A stretch of 15,694 bases of DNA from Nitrospirota bacterium (GTDB lineage Bacteria > Nitrospirota > Thermodesulfovibrionia > UBA6902), in NCBI GenBank assembly GCA_024277515.1, contig JAJRVB010000229.1:1-15694 (forward strand), given 5' to 3'. The translations under genes were made by a program, and so were the position numbers. Shown here one piece after another: positions 1 through 6,532 of the stretch (position 1 is its first letter; the number at the start of each line of letters is the position of its first letter). The notes under the pieces are model-generated. The model made no database searches. It was not told where the DNA came from and saw only the letters and a program-made list of their open reading frames with translations.

Positions 1-1664
1 GCAAAGGATTTGGCAAGCACTGCCTTAATCCCGAGATACATCGGGGCCAGGGCCGCATGCTCCCTGCTTGACCCCTGTCCGTAATTTACTCCTCCAAGCA
101 CAAGCCCCCCGCCCGATGCCTTTGCCCGTGCCGGAAAGTCCGGGTCCACTTTGGAAAAGACATATTCTGAAATGGCCGGGATATTCGATCTCAGCGGCAG
201 GATCTTTGACCCGGCAGGCATGATATCGTCTGTTGTTATATTGTCTCCCACCTTTAATACGATTCTGGATATCAGGGAGTCTTCAAGCTGGCCCTTGACA
301 GGAAACGGTTTGATGTTCGGCCCCCTTTTAATCTCCACATCTTTGGTTTCTTCAGACGGCGGCAGGATCATTGAATCATCAATGATGTATCTCTCCGGGA
401 GTGAAAACGACACAGGTCCTTTCAGTATATCGCGCGGGTCGGTGATCCTGCCCGCAATTGCTGATGCAGCGGCAGTAAGCGGACTGCACAGGTAAGCCCG
501 GTCATTGACAGTACCGCTCCTTCCCGGAAAATTTCTGGTAAACGTCCTGAGTGTGATTGTATCCGTAGCAGGCGACTGACCCATGCCTATGCACGGCCCG
601 CATGTGCATTCAAGTACCCTCGCACCTGCAGCAACAAGGTCCGCCAGCGCCCCGTTTTCCGCAATCATCTGTAATGCCTGACGGGAACCAGGACTGATCG
701 TGAGACTTACATCAGGATGGACCTTATTGTCCTTAAGAATCTGCGCCGCGGCCATCAGGTCCGCATAGGATGAATTTGCGCAGCTGCCGATGCAGACCTG
801 CCCTATGGGCTTCCCCTCCACCTCCCTGACACGCACAACATTGTCCGGGCTTGACGGAGCTGCCGTGAGCGGCTCCAGCAGACCAAGGTCGATCTCCATG
901 ATCTCATCATATTCCGTATCTGAATCAGGTTTGAGCTCCACCCACGACTCTTCACGCTGCTCTGCCCTGAGAAAGGCGAGTGTCTGCTCATCAGACGGGA
1001 ATAAAGAAGTCGTTGCACCCAGCTCCGCCCCCATATTCGTAATAGCAGCCCGCTCCGGGACAGTAAGGTTTTTTATTGCTTCACCGCCGTATTCTATAAT
1101 TTTCCCCACCCCGCCCTTGACAGTCAAACGCCTGAGCACTTCAAGTATCACATCCTTTGCGCTGACTCCCGGACCATATACGCCTTTCAGATTTATCCTC
1201 ACAATTTCCGGCATGACAAGCCAGAATGGTTCCCCTGCCATGGCAAGCGCCACGCTCAGACCGCCGGCGCCTATGGCGATCATGCCCATGGAGCCCGCGT
1301 TCGGGGTATGGCTGTCCGAGCCGAGCAGGGTCTTTCCCGGACGCGCAAACCTTTCCATATGGACCTGATGGCAGATGCCGTTACCGGGCCGTGAATAATA
1401 CAACCCGTACTTCTCAGCAATTGATTTTAAAAAACGGTGGTCATCCGCATTCTCAAAACCGGACTGCAGGGTATTATGGTCAACATAACTGACAGATAGT
1501 TCTGTCTTCACCTTAGGGACCCCCATAGCCTCAAATTCGAGATATGCCATAGTGCCAGTCGCATCCTGTGTCAATGTCTGGTCTATCGATATTGCAACTT
1601 CACTGCCTGCCTTCATTTTCCCTGACACAAGGTGTGAAGATATGATTTTCTGCGCAACATTCAT
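1..1664 (-). CDS. acn: Aconitate hydratase (small Aquifex-type), 3' end cut off by the window
   Basis: This enzyme interconverts citrate and isocitrate through cis-aconitate in the cytoplasmic TCA cycle, using a [4Fe-4S] cluster. The window contains 554 codons; the family is about 640-650 residues, so only the end of the C-terminal swivel domain is missing. The three cluster cysteines are visible: Cys295 in the GSCANSS motif, and Cys355 and Cys358 in the CGPCIGMG motif. The N-terminal region has the DSHTPNAG substrate motif. The swivel domain shows TTDDIMPAG and the YGQGSSREH active-site loop near the window edge. The ATG at 1664-1662 is preceded by AGAAGGAG at good spacing, which settles the start. 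The compact form without the long AcnA linker fits the 'putative aconitase, Aquifex type' group; homoaconitase or another aconitase-superfamily dehydratase cannot be wholly excluded. It is read divergently from the small ORF at 1981. Confidence 0.93.
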   Translation of the reverse strand, partial: MNVAQKIISSHLVSGKMKAGSEVAISIDQTLTQDATGTMAYLEFEAMGVPKVKTELSVSYVDHNTLQSGFENADDHRFLKSIAEKYGLYYSRPGNGICHQVHMERFARPGKTLLGSDSHTPNAGSMGMIAIGAGGLSVALAMAGEPFWLVMPEIVRINLKGVYGPGVSAKDVILEVLRRLTVKGGVGKIIEYGGEAIKNLTVPERAAITNMGAELGATTSLFPSDEQTLAFLRAEQREESWVELKPDSDTEYDEIMEIDLGLLEPLTAAPSSPDNVVRVREVEGKPIGQVCIGSCANSSYADLMAAAQILKDNKVHPDVSLTISPGSRQALQMIAENGALADLVAAGARVLECTCGPCIGMGQSPATDTITLRTFTRNFPGRSGTVNDRAYLCSPLTAAASAIAGRITDPRDILKGPVSFSLPERYIIDDSMILPPSEETKDVEIKRGPNIKPFPVKGQLEDSLISRIVLKVGDNITTDDIMPAGSKILPLRSNIPAISEYVFSKVDPDFPARAKASGGGLVLGGVNYGQGSSREHAALAPMYLGIKAVLAKSF

Positions 1665-1720
1665 TGAGAATCTCCTTCTGCAAATAATTTCGAGTGGATG
1701 TTAAACATTACCGGAAATAA

Positions 1721-1749
1721 AGTGTAATGCAAGCGGCCTTTTTTTTCAA
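1721..1749 (-). promoter_or_regulatory. Sigma70-like promoter for the aconitase gene
   Basis: On the minus strand TTGAAA (1749-1744) is followed after exactly 17 bases by TACACT (1726-1721). This gives a predicted start near 1714 and a leader of about 50 bases before the aconitase ATG at 1664. Five of six bases match the consensus in the -35 box and four of six in the -10 box. This is a sequence match only. Confidence 0.55.
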
Positions 1750-1756
1750 CAGAACA

Positions 1757-1772
1757 CTGCCGGCAGGGCAGG
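1757..1772 (-). repeat. GC-rich palindromic repeat, copy 1
   Basis: The sequence contains the perfect 10-base palindrome CTGCCGGCAG (1757-1766) followed by GGCAGG. It resembles the element at 8553-8572 and, in inverted orientation, the partial element at 2170-2183. All three lie between genes, which fits a small dispersed REP-like family. Confidence 0.4.
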
Positions 1773-1851
1773 GTGTCCGATTCTTGTGCGTATCGATCAT
1801 ATCAGAACATCCATGCCTTTGCGTGTTAGCGCAATTATGCTTATCGTGATC

Positions 1852-1889
1852 GTGTCATAACAACCGTCACAATGTTGTAATTATGACAC
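1852..1889. repeat. Long inverted repeat in the divergent intergenic region
   Basis: The left arm GTGTCATAACAAC (1852-1864) pairs with the right arm GTTGTAATTATGACAC (1874-1889). The outer nine bases (GTGTCATAA) and inner four (CAAC) match perfectly, with a three-base bulge in the right arm and a nine-base spacer. There is no T-run after it, so it does not look like an intrinsic terminator. It could be a dimeric regulator's operator, or a hairpin in the leader of the small ORF at 1981. The regulator is unknown. Confidence 0.6.
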
Positions 1890-1980
1890 AACCGGAAGCA
1901 TGCCCTTAAATCTTTCCCTTTAAATTCAACAAAACTTCTCAGGTAAGAAACTTGCATGTAAATATATAAGGAGGAGACCA

Positions 1981-2142
1981 ATGTCATCCAAAGAAGAAAC
2001 AACAGTTCAATCTAAAAAATCCAGTATCAATCCCTTCTCAATAATTGAGGACATCCTCAAAAAAAGAAGCATGAAAAAACGCAAGAAAGAACTCCAGCTT
2101 CAGCTGGCAATTCTTTCAGGCGGCATAACAAGAATGAAGTAA
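1981..2142 (+). CDS. Small basic hypothetical protein (53 aa)
   Basis: This short ORF is supported by an excellent ribosome binding site (AAGGAGGAG, about five bases before the ATG). The predicted protein begins MSSKEETTVQSKKSS. It continues with a short hydrophobic-amphipathic stretch (NPFSIIEDILKK), a very basic cluster (KKRSMKKRKKE, about residues 27-37) and a leucine-rich helical tail (LQLQLAIL). It has no signal peptide and no obvious membrane segment. I do not recognise the family. The basic helix would suit binding to nucleic acid, ribosome or membrane surface, but that is inference. It stands alone between aconitase (divergent) and the nitroreductase gene (172 bases downstream), and carries an inverted repeat upstream. 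Confidence 0.6.
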   Translation: MSSKEETTVQSKKSSINPFSIIEDILKKRSMKKRKKELQLQLAILSGGITRMK

Positions 2143-2169
2143 CAAAGGCACTGCCGGGTTACGATTTAT

Positions 2170-2183
2170 CCTGCCTGCCGGGG
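2170..2183 (+). repeat. GC-rich repeat fragment, copy 2
   Basis: CCTGCCTGCCGGGG resembles the left half of the palindrome at 8553-8572 (read on the minus strand) and the reverse of the element at 1757-1772. The right half of the palindrome is degenerate here. It lies just downstream of the 53-residue ORF, so copies 1 and 2 flank that ORF in opposite orientation. Confidence 0.3.
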
Positions 2184-2246
2184 CCGTTCATTTGTATGTG
2201 TGCGTTGTCCGCAGTGTGACGCTCACCATTTGACGGTTGTTCCACG

Positions 2247-2273
2247 TTGTTTTACCTTCCTATCCTGTATAAT
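2247..2273 (+). promoter_or_regulatory. Putative promoter of the nitroreductase gene
   Basis: A perfect -10 box TATAAT lies at 2268-2273. The best -35 match, TTGTTT (2247-2252), is only 15 bases away, so the -35 assignment is weak. A start near 2280 would leave a leader of about 34 bases containing the GGAGGT ribosome binding site. Confidence 0.4.
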
Positions 2274-2313
2274 GATATAAATTGGAAATATATTCTTTAA
2301 ATGGAGGTGTAAT

Positions 2314-2976
2314 ATGGATGCCATTGAATGCATAAGGACGCGGAAAAGCATAAGAGGCTTTAAGCCCGATCCCGTATCAACTGAAATTTTAAAGAAAGTC
2401 ATTGAGGCGGCACAATGGAGCCCTTCTTACAAAAACAGCCAGCCTTGGGAGATCATCGTATTATCAGGCGGAAAAAAAGAGGGCCTTACGCAGATTCTCA
2501 TTGACCTGTTTGGAAGGGACACTCCTCCCTGTCCTGATATTCCTGAACCCGGTTCCTGGCCTGATCGTGAGAATAAGCATATCGCCGACCTGTACAGAAA
2601 ACGTGCCAAGGTCTCCGGGATTGATCTTGGTGATCCTGAGGTATTGAAGAAGGCAAAGATAGCAAACTTTAACTTCTACAGGGCGCCGCATGTTATCTAT
2701 CTCTTTCAGGAAGCGTCATTGCCGCTGTGGTCATTATTTGACCTCGGCCTTTTTGCACAGAGCCTTATGCTGTCTGCGCACGCACATGGTCTGGGGACCG
2801 TGCCGCAGGCATTCGCCACCGATTATGCCCGGGACATCAAGAAGTTTCTCGGCATCCCGGAAACAAAGAGGCTTGTCCTCGGCATATCCATTGGATATCC
2901 GGATCCTGAATCTCCGGCAAACTCCTTCCGGACCGACCGGGCGGAAATGGGAGACATAGCGAGATGGGTTGAATAG
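2314..2976 (+). CDS. Nitroreductase family protein (FMN-dependent oxidoreductase)
   Basis: A 220-residue cytoplasmic flavoprotein of the nitroreductase superfamily. Such proteins use NAD(P)H and FMN to reduce nitro compounds, quinones or enzyme-specific substrates, and usually act as dimers. Visible family features are the N-terminal RTRKSIRGF (residues 8-16), which contacts the FMN phosphate, the SPSYKNSQPWE motif near residue 37, and the C-terminal GLGTVPQAFA...LGISIGYPDPESPANSFRTDR region that closes the FMN site. Length is normal. The ATG is preceded by GGAGGT at proper spacing. It appears to be a single-gene unit with its own promoter. The true substrate cannot be read from the sequence. 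Confidence 0.9.
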   Translation: MDAIECIRTRKSIRGFKPDPVSTEILKKVIEAAQWSPSYKNSQPWEIIVLSGGKKEGLTQILIDLFGRDTPPCPDIPEPGSWPDRENKHIADLYRKRAKVSGIDLGDPEVLKKAKIANFNFYRAPHVIYLFQEASLPLWSLFDLGLFAQSLMLSAHAHGLGTVPQAFATDYARDIKKFLGIPETKRLVLGISIGYPDPESPANSFRTDRAEMGDIARWVE

Positions 2977-3034
2977 GAGAAACAGCACTGACATATTTGA
3001 AGTTCATGGTGCAAACCTGCGCTCTCTTATTTTT

Positions 3035-3064
3035 TTGAATAAATAAAGTTGAAAATGTTATCAT
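3035..3064 (+). promoter_or_regulatory. Putative upstream promoter of the cold shock gene
   Basis: TTGAAT (3035-3040) and TATCAT (3059-3064) are separated by 18 bases. The predicted start near 3071 would give a leader of about 117 bases that contains the hairpin at 3096-3131. A second possible promoter, TTGTAC (3135-3140) with TTTAAT 16 bases on, lies downstream of the hairpin, so it is open which one is used. Confidence 0.35.
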
Positions 3065-3095
3065 AAGTCTGAAGTTCGGAAGTTTTTGAATCTGT

Positions 3096-3131
3096 AAAGG
3101 CCGCAAAGACTTTTAGCTTTGAGGCCTTTTT
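3096..3131 (+). terminator. Hairpin with T-run: terminator or attenuator ahead of the cold shock gene
   Basis: AAAGGCCGCAAAG (3096-3108) pairs with CTTTGAGGCCTTT (3117-3129), with a single G-A mismatch and an eight-base loop. The right arm runs into TTTTT. This is a textbook intrinsic terminator shape. It could end the nitroreductase transcript or, if transcription starts at the promoter at 3035-3064, act as a leader attenuator for the cold shock gene 57 bases on. Confidence 0.65.
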
Positions 3132-3187
3132 ATTTTGTACGCACTCATTCTGATACTTTAATTTATGAAGAAGGAGGAAAGAAAAGG

Positions 3188-3388
3188 ATGCCAAGCGGAA
3201 CAGTAAAGTGGTTTAATGAATCCAAGGGATACGGTTTTATTTCAAGTGAAGACGGCAGTGACGTATTTGTTCATTATTCTGCCATAACAGGCGATGGTTA
3301 CAAGAGCCTTGCCGAATTCGATTCAGTGAGCTTTGAAGTTGAGCAGGGACCAAAAGGTCCTAAAGCCATCAATGTCGTAAAAGAGTAA
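3188..3388 (+). CDS. cspA: Cold shock protein (CspA family)
   Basis: A 66-residue single cold shock domain, the standard length for the CspA family of cytoplasmic RNA/ssDNA chaperones. Both RNA-binding motifs are present: RNP1 (KGYGFIS, near residues 13-19) and RNP2 (VFVHYSAI, near 27-34). The conserved start MPSGTVKWFNESKG and the end GPKGPKAINV are typical. The start is the ATG at 3188, with AAGGAGG at 3171-3177. The frame is open further upstream, but that part overlaps the leader hairpin and has no family similarity. The hairpin at 3096-3131 suggests leader-level regulation, and an unusual palindrome follows at 3398-3438. Confidence 0.95.
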   Translation: MPSGTVKWFNESKGYGFISSEDGSDVFVHYSAITGDGYKSLAEFDSVSFEVEQGPKGPKAINVVKE

Positions 3389-3397
3389 AGAACTCCA

Positions 3398-3438
3398 TTC
3401 AAACCGTTTGAGCTGCCCGCCGGTTCAAACGGTTTGAA
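3398..3438 (+). terminator. Perfect 14-bp inverted repeat after the cold shock gene (terminator-like, doubly palindromic)
   Basis: TTCAAACCGTTTGA (3398-3411) and TCAAACGGTTTGAA (3425-3438) are exact reverse complements separated by 13 bases. The RNA would form a 14-bp stem just after the cold shock stop codon, so it may end that transcript, although no T-run follows. Unusually, each arm is itself an almost perfect palindrome (TCAAAC, one base, GTTTGA), with centres 26 bp apart. That would also suit a pair of operator sites. Confidence 0.6.
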
Positions 3439-3500
3439 TTATCTCCCATCCATTAACAACCCCGGGGCAAACAAATTGCTTGTTTCTGTTATTATATGGC

Positions 3501-4481
3501 ATGACTCATATTTCATTTAAGAAAATATGCGTGATTTTTGTCAGCATGCTGACATGCCTCCTGCTTCCACTCTCGCATTCATATGCTGAAGACTTTGACA
3601 TATGGCTTGCCGAACTCAGGGCAGAGGCCTTGACCAGAGGCATCTCCGAGTCAACGCTCGATGCGGCACTCACAGGGCTTCAGCCGATTAAACGGGTTAT
3701 TGAACTTGACCGAAATCAGCCTGAGTTCAAGAAAGACTACTGGAGTTATATTAAAATGACCGTGACTGATTACCGTATTCAGAAGGGCCGCAGACTGCTT
3801 GAGAAACATAATGCGCTGCTTCAGGATGTAAAACAGCAGTATGGCGTACAGCCCCGTTTTCTGGTCGCGATATGGGGGATGGAGACAAACTTCGGGAAAC
3901 ACCTCGGGAGTTTCTCCGTTATACAGTCGCTCGCCACACTCGCCTATGATCCGAGGAGGAGCAGTTTTTTCCGCTCGGAACTCTTTCACGCCCTTAAAAT
4001 TCTTGATGAAGGACATATCGATCCGTCCGGCATGCAGGGTTCGTGGGCCGGCGCCATGGGACAGCTACAGTTCATGCCGTCAACATTCACCGGTTATGCA
4101 GTGGATGCTGACGGGGACGGCCGCAAGGATATCTGGCACACACTCCCTGATGTATTCGCGTCAGCCGCCAATTATCTTGCGAAATATAATTGGGACGGAG
4201 ACAGGACCTGGGGAAGGGAAGTGAAACTGCCTGCGGACTTTGATCAGGGCCTCATCGGGATGAAAATCAATAAACCCCTCTCTGAGTGGCAGGCCCTCGG
4301 CATACGCAGGATAACCGGAAATAATTTGCCTCAGGTCAAAATCAATGCGTCAGTCGTCGTACCTGCAGGCATGGACGGTCCCGCCTTTCTGGTATATCAG
4401 AACTACCGGGCCATATACAGATGGAATCGCTCTCATCTTTATTCCCTGGCAGTTTGCCGCCTGTCCGATAAACTTCGATAA
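3501..4481 (+). CDS. mltB: Lytic murein transglycosylase, MltB type (SLT_2 domain)
   Basis: A periplasmic enzyme that cleaves the MurNAc-GlcNAc bond of peptidoglycan and forms 1,6-anhydro-MurNAc ends, active in cell wall turnover. With the ATG at 3501 the protein has 326 residues and begins with a clean Sec signal peptide that ends around SHSYA (residue 29). There is no lipobox, so unlike E. coli MltB it should be soluble. The catalytic glutamate is Glu128 in WGMETNFG. The family motifs GSWAGAMGQLQFMPST and DADGDGRKDIW follow. A TTG at 3480 in the same frame would lengthen the signal peptide, but neither start has a clear ribosome binding site. A TATTAT at 3490-3495 directly before the ATG raises the possibility of a leaderless transcript. 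Confidence 0.92.
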   Translation: MTHISFKKICVIFVSMLTCLLLPLSHSYAEDFDIWLAELRAEALTRGISESTLDAALTGLQPIKRVIELDRNQPEFKKDYWSYIKMTVTDYRIQKGRRLLEKHNALLQDVKQQYGVQPRFLVAIWGMETNFGKHLGSFSVIQSLATLAYDPRRSSFFRSELFHALKILDEGHIDPSGMQGSWAGAMGQLQFMPSTFTGYAVDADGDGRKDIWHTLPDVFASAANYLAKYNWDGDRTWGREVKLPADFDQGLIGMKINKPLSEWQALGIRRITGNNLPQVKINASVVVPAGMDGPAFLVYQNYRAIYRWNRSHLYSLAVCRLSDKLR

Positions 4482-4506
4482 ACCTTCAAAAGTGATCGCC
4501 CATTTC

Positions 4507-4536
4507 TTGATTAAGCATAGCAATCTGTTATATAGT
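4507..4536 (+). promoter_or_regulatory. Putative promoter of the Adhesin_E-like/cysK pair
   Basis: TTGATT (4507-4512) is followed after 18 bases by TATAGT (4531-4536), five of six matches to the -10 consensus. An overlapping TATATA (4529-4534) at 16 bases is an alternative. The position, about 35-40 bases ahead of the GTG at 4577, is suitable for the two-gene unit. Confidence 0.4.
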
Positions 4537-4576
4537 TTTCTGGTACTAATTTAACCTGTTTTGAGAGGTCAACGCG

Positions 4577-4957
4577 GTGAAAAGAACACTTTTGCTGAAT
4601 ATTGCTGTTTTACTGCTGACCATATCTGCGGCAGAAGGTGCAGACTGGCTCTCTTTTCTTGAAAACGATAATGGAGACAAACTGTTCGTTGATATGGACA
4701 GCATCAGGCGCACATCGCCTGACACTGTCAGGCTGCAAAAAAAAGTAGTGCCGGGCGGTTCTTCAGATATAGACGCGCTGGTGAGTGATATAGTAATGGA
4801 CTGTAAGCGCAGACAGATAAAATATCTCACGGAAACCACACACTTTAAAAACGGCAAAACCGCTGCACACGCGCAGGGCAGGGGATTCCGTCAGATCACG
4901 GGTAAGGACATTGATGAATCATTACTGGAACTCGTCTGCAGCCTGAAGAAAAAATAG
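4577..4957 (+). CDS. Secreted Adhesin_E-like small protein
   Basis: A 126-residue protein with a Sec signal peptide (cleavage near residue 22, after SAAEGA). The mature part shows the pattern of the surface-adhesin protein E domain: an opening tryptophan (DWLSF), a 'D..G.K.FVD.DSIRR' stretch, a 'TV.L..K.V' strand, and two cysteines (Cys76 in VMDCKRRQ and Cys121 in LVCSLKKK) that could form the family's disulfide. Despite the family name, most members are small periplasmic or surface proteins of unknown role. The start is GTG at 4577 with GAGAGG about nine bases before. Its stop codon overlaps the AGGAGG ribosome binding site of cysK, so the two genes are very likely co-transcribed and translationally linked. 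The domain call is from the residue pattern, not a search. Confidence 0.7.
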   Translation: MKRTLLLNIAVLLLTISAAEGADWLSFLENDNGDKLFVDMDSIRRTSPDTVRLQKKVVPGGSSDIDALVSDIVMDCKRRQIKYLTETTHFKNGKTAAHAQGRGFRQITGKDIDESLLELVCSLKKK

Positions 4958-4966
4958 GAGGATTAC

Positions 4967-5878
4967 ATGAGGGCCAAAAACATACTGGAGACTATAGGAA
5001 ACACGGAACACGTAAGAATTAATAATTTGTTCGGCGGTCAGGCGGAAGTATGGATGAAACTGGAGCGCTCAAACCCCGGCGGAAGCATCAAGGACCGCAT
5101 CGCGCTCTCAATGATTGAAGATGCAGAGCAGAGGGGCCTGCTTACAAAAGAAAGTGTAATTGTGGAGCCGACCTCCGGCAACACAGGCATAGGGCTTGCC
5201 ATGGTTGCCGCTGTAAAGGGATACAAGCTTATCCTTGTCATGCCCGAATCCATGTCGGTTGAACGCCGCACCCTGATGTCGACTTATGGAGCGGAATTTG
5301 TGCTGACGCCAAGGGAAAAGGGGATGAAGGGCGCTGTGGACAGGGCAGCGGAGATGGTCAGTGAGGTGCCGAACGCATGGATGCCCCAGCAGTTCGAAAA
5401 TGATGCGAATACCGAGGTGCACAGAAAGTTTACCGCACAGGAAATCCTCAGTGATTTTCCTGAAGGGATAGATTATCTTATTACCGGTGTGGGGACAGGC
5501 GGCCACATAACCGGATGTGCGGAAATTCTTAAGAAAGAGATGCCCGGACTCAAAGTCTACGCAGTAGAGCCTGATCTCTCCCCGGTCCTGAGCGGGGGCA
5601 AGCCCGGCCTTCATCCCATTCAGGGCATCGGCGCGGGGTTCATACCGGGCATTATGGAACTGGACCTCCTGGACGGCATTATCCAGGTCACAAAGGATGA
5701 TGCGTTTTCTTACGCAAAAAGATGCGCAAAAGAAGAGGGCATCCTTGTGGGTATATCATCCGGGGCATCACTCGCGGCAGTCTCACAAAAAATAAAAGAG
5801 GCCCCCCAGGGCAGCCGCATCCTCACATTCTGCTATGACACCGGAGAACGGTATCTGTCCATTGAGGGTCTTTTCTGA
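4967..5878 (+). CDS. cysK: Cysteine synthase A (O-acetylserine sulfhydrylase)
   Basis: A cytoplasmic PLP enzyme that makes L-cysteine from O-acetylserine and sulfide. It has 303 residues, the normal length. The PLP lysine is Lys42 in NPGGSIKDR. The substrate loop TSGNTG is at 69-74, the phosphate-binding TGVGTGG at 173-179, and GISSGAS at 262-268 contributes the serine near the pyridine nitrogen. The GIGAGFIP motif (220-227) points to the CysK rather than the CysM branch. Cystathionine beta-synthase-like activity is possible, but there are no C-terminal CBS domains. The ATG lies nine bases after the stop of the preceding gene, whose TAG overlaps the AGGAGG at 4956-4961. No cysE neighbour and no sulfur-responsive site is visible. 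Confidence 0.94.
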   Translation: MRAKNILETIGNTEHVRINNLFGGQAEVWMKLERSNPGGSIKDRIALSMIEDAEQRGLLTKESVIVEPTSGNTGIGLAMVAAVKGYKLILVMPESMSVERRTLMSTYGAEFVLTPREKGMKGAVDRAAEMVSEVPNAWMPQQFENDANTEVHRKFTAQEILSDFPEGIDYLITGVGTGGHITGCAEILKKEMPGLKVYAVEPDLSPVLSGGKPGLHPIQGIGAGFIPGIMELDLLDGIIQVTKDDAFSYAKRCAKEEGILVGISSGASLAAVSQKIKEAPQGSRILTFCYDTGERYLSIEGLF

Positions 5879-5906
5879 TGTCATACTGATGTCTGCATGA
5901 CGGCTG

Positions 5907-5936
5907 TTCAATCCCCACTGCGGTTTATGTTATAAT
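5907..5936 (+). promoter_or_regulatory. Putative promoter of the secreted 158-residue protein
   Basis: TTCAAT (5907-5912) and a perfect TATAAT (5931-5936) are 18 bases apart. The predicted start near 5943 gives a leader of about 100 bases that includes the inverted repeat at 5963-5993. Confidence 0.55.
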
Positions 5937-5962
5937 ACTTCCGGGCGATCGTTATTCAATAT

Positions 5963-5993
5963 ACTCGTGACGCGGCTCATGCGTGCCACGAGT
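5963..5993 (+). repeat. Inverted repeat in the leader of the secreted protein gene
   Basis: ACTCGTG (5963-5969) and CACGAGT (5987-5993) are perfect reverse complements around a 17-base loop that can add CGC/GCG pairing. It lies between the predicted promoter and the ribosome binding site. It has no T-run, so it looks like a leader hairpin or an operator rather than a terminator. Confidence 0.45.
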
Positions 5994-6041
5994 TTACACC
6001 GGAGCATGAGAATTTTTCGCCCGCTGAAGGAGATGGCGGTC

Positions 6042-6518
6042 ATGAAACATATATCCGCAGTATTATGCATTTGCTTATCCCTGTTTTTCACATTTCAGAC
6101 AACGGCCTCCGCAACGGATATCACTATAAACGGCAACATCCGGTTTAAATGCAATCTGCGATCCACATACATGGAAAAACATGGCTATCATTTTATCAAA
6201 GAAGTTTCATTCATGAATGCAATGAAAACCAACGTCTTTGCCGCACACGATGCAGATGTTGTGATAAAAAACAAATATGATGCCGTCCTCGGGGTTGTAA
6301 AGACTGATACGGCAGGTAATTTTACGGTCTCTGTGCCAAAGGACAATAATTATAAAATCATTGTGCAATTTCACGGCCAGGAGTTTCAGGAAGTGATTGA
6401 CTATATGGATACGGAACATTTCATTGGTGACCTTGGATATTTTGAAACTGAGCAGGTAGGGGCCTGGATCGAATCAGCAATGAACAAAAACACCCTCTCA
6501 ACCAAAAAAATACAATAA
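6042..6518 (+). CDS. Secreted hypothetical protein, possibly with a beta-sandwich (carboxypeptidase-regulatory-like) domain
   Basis: A 158-residue protein with a Sec signal peptide ending around TTASA (residue 24). The chosen ATG has GAAGGAG (6026-6032) about nine bases ahead. The same frame is open further upstream, but that part lacks a ribosome binding site and would spoil the signal peptide. The mature part contains 'DADVVIKNKYDAVLGVVKTDTAGNF' in two blocks followed by a strand-rich KIIVQFHG stretch. This pattern (variable unit, turn, 'V.TD..G.F.V.VP', strand) is like carboxypeptidase regulatory or transthyretin-like beta-sandwich domains. No catalytic motif is seen. It has its own promoter and ends 14 bases before a convergent gene. 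I do not recognise a named family, so the function is unknown. Confidence 0.65.
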   Translation: MKHISAVLCICLSLFFTFQTTASATDITINGNIRFKCNLRSTYMEKHGYHFIKEVSFMNAMKTNVFAAHDADVVIKNKYDAVLGVVKTDTAGNFTVSVPKDNNYKIIVQFHGQEFQEVIDYMDTEHFIGDLGYFETEQVGAWIESAMNKNTLSTKKIQ

Positions 6519-6532
6519 GAAAAATGTGCACT

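Larger units (their letters stand above)
1665..1980. other. Divergent intergenic region between aconitase and the 53-residue ORF
   Basis: This 316-base stretch has no convincing gene. It holds the aconitase ribosome binding site and promoter at its left end, a GC-rich palindrome at 1757-1772, a long inverted repeat at 1852-1889, and AT-rich sequence leading to a strong ribosome binding site (AGGAGG) just before 1981. For the rightward gene the best promoter-like match is TTGCGT (1819-1824), 17 bases, TATCGT (1842-1847). This is weak, but it would put transcription start at the edge of the inverted repeat. Confidence 0.6.

Noticed and set aside
790..1368. Open frame on the plus strand opposite the aconitase gene
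   Set aside because: It is antisense to a conserved enzyme with all its motifs, has no family similarity and no ribosome binding site.
3119..3187. Upstream extension of the cold shock protein
   Set aside because: The extra residues overlap the leader hairpin and T-run, and the family start MPSGTVKWF with AAGGAGG is at 3188.
5967..6041. Upstream extension of the secreted 158-residue protein
   Set aside because: It would begin inside the leader inverted repeat, has no ribosome binding site and would bury the signal peptide.
6519..6532. Bidirectional terminator between the convergent genes
   Set aside because: No stem with adjoining T-runs can be formed in or around these 14 bases.
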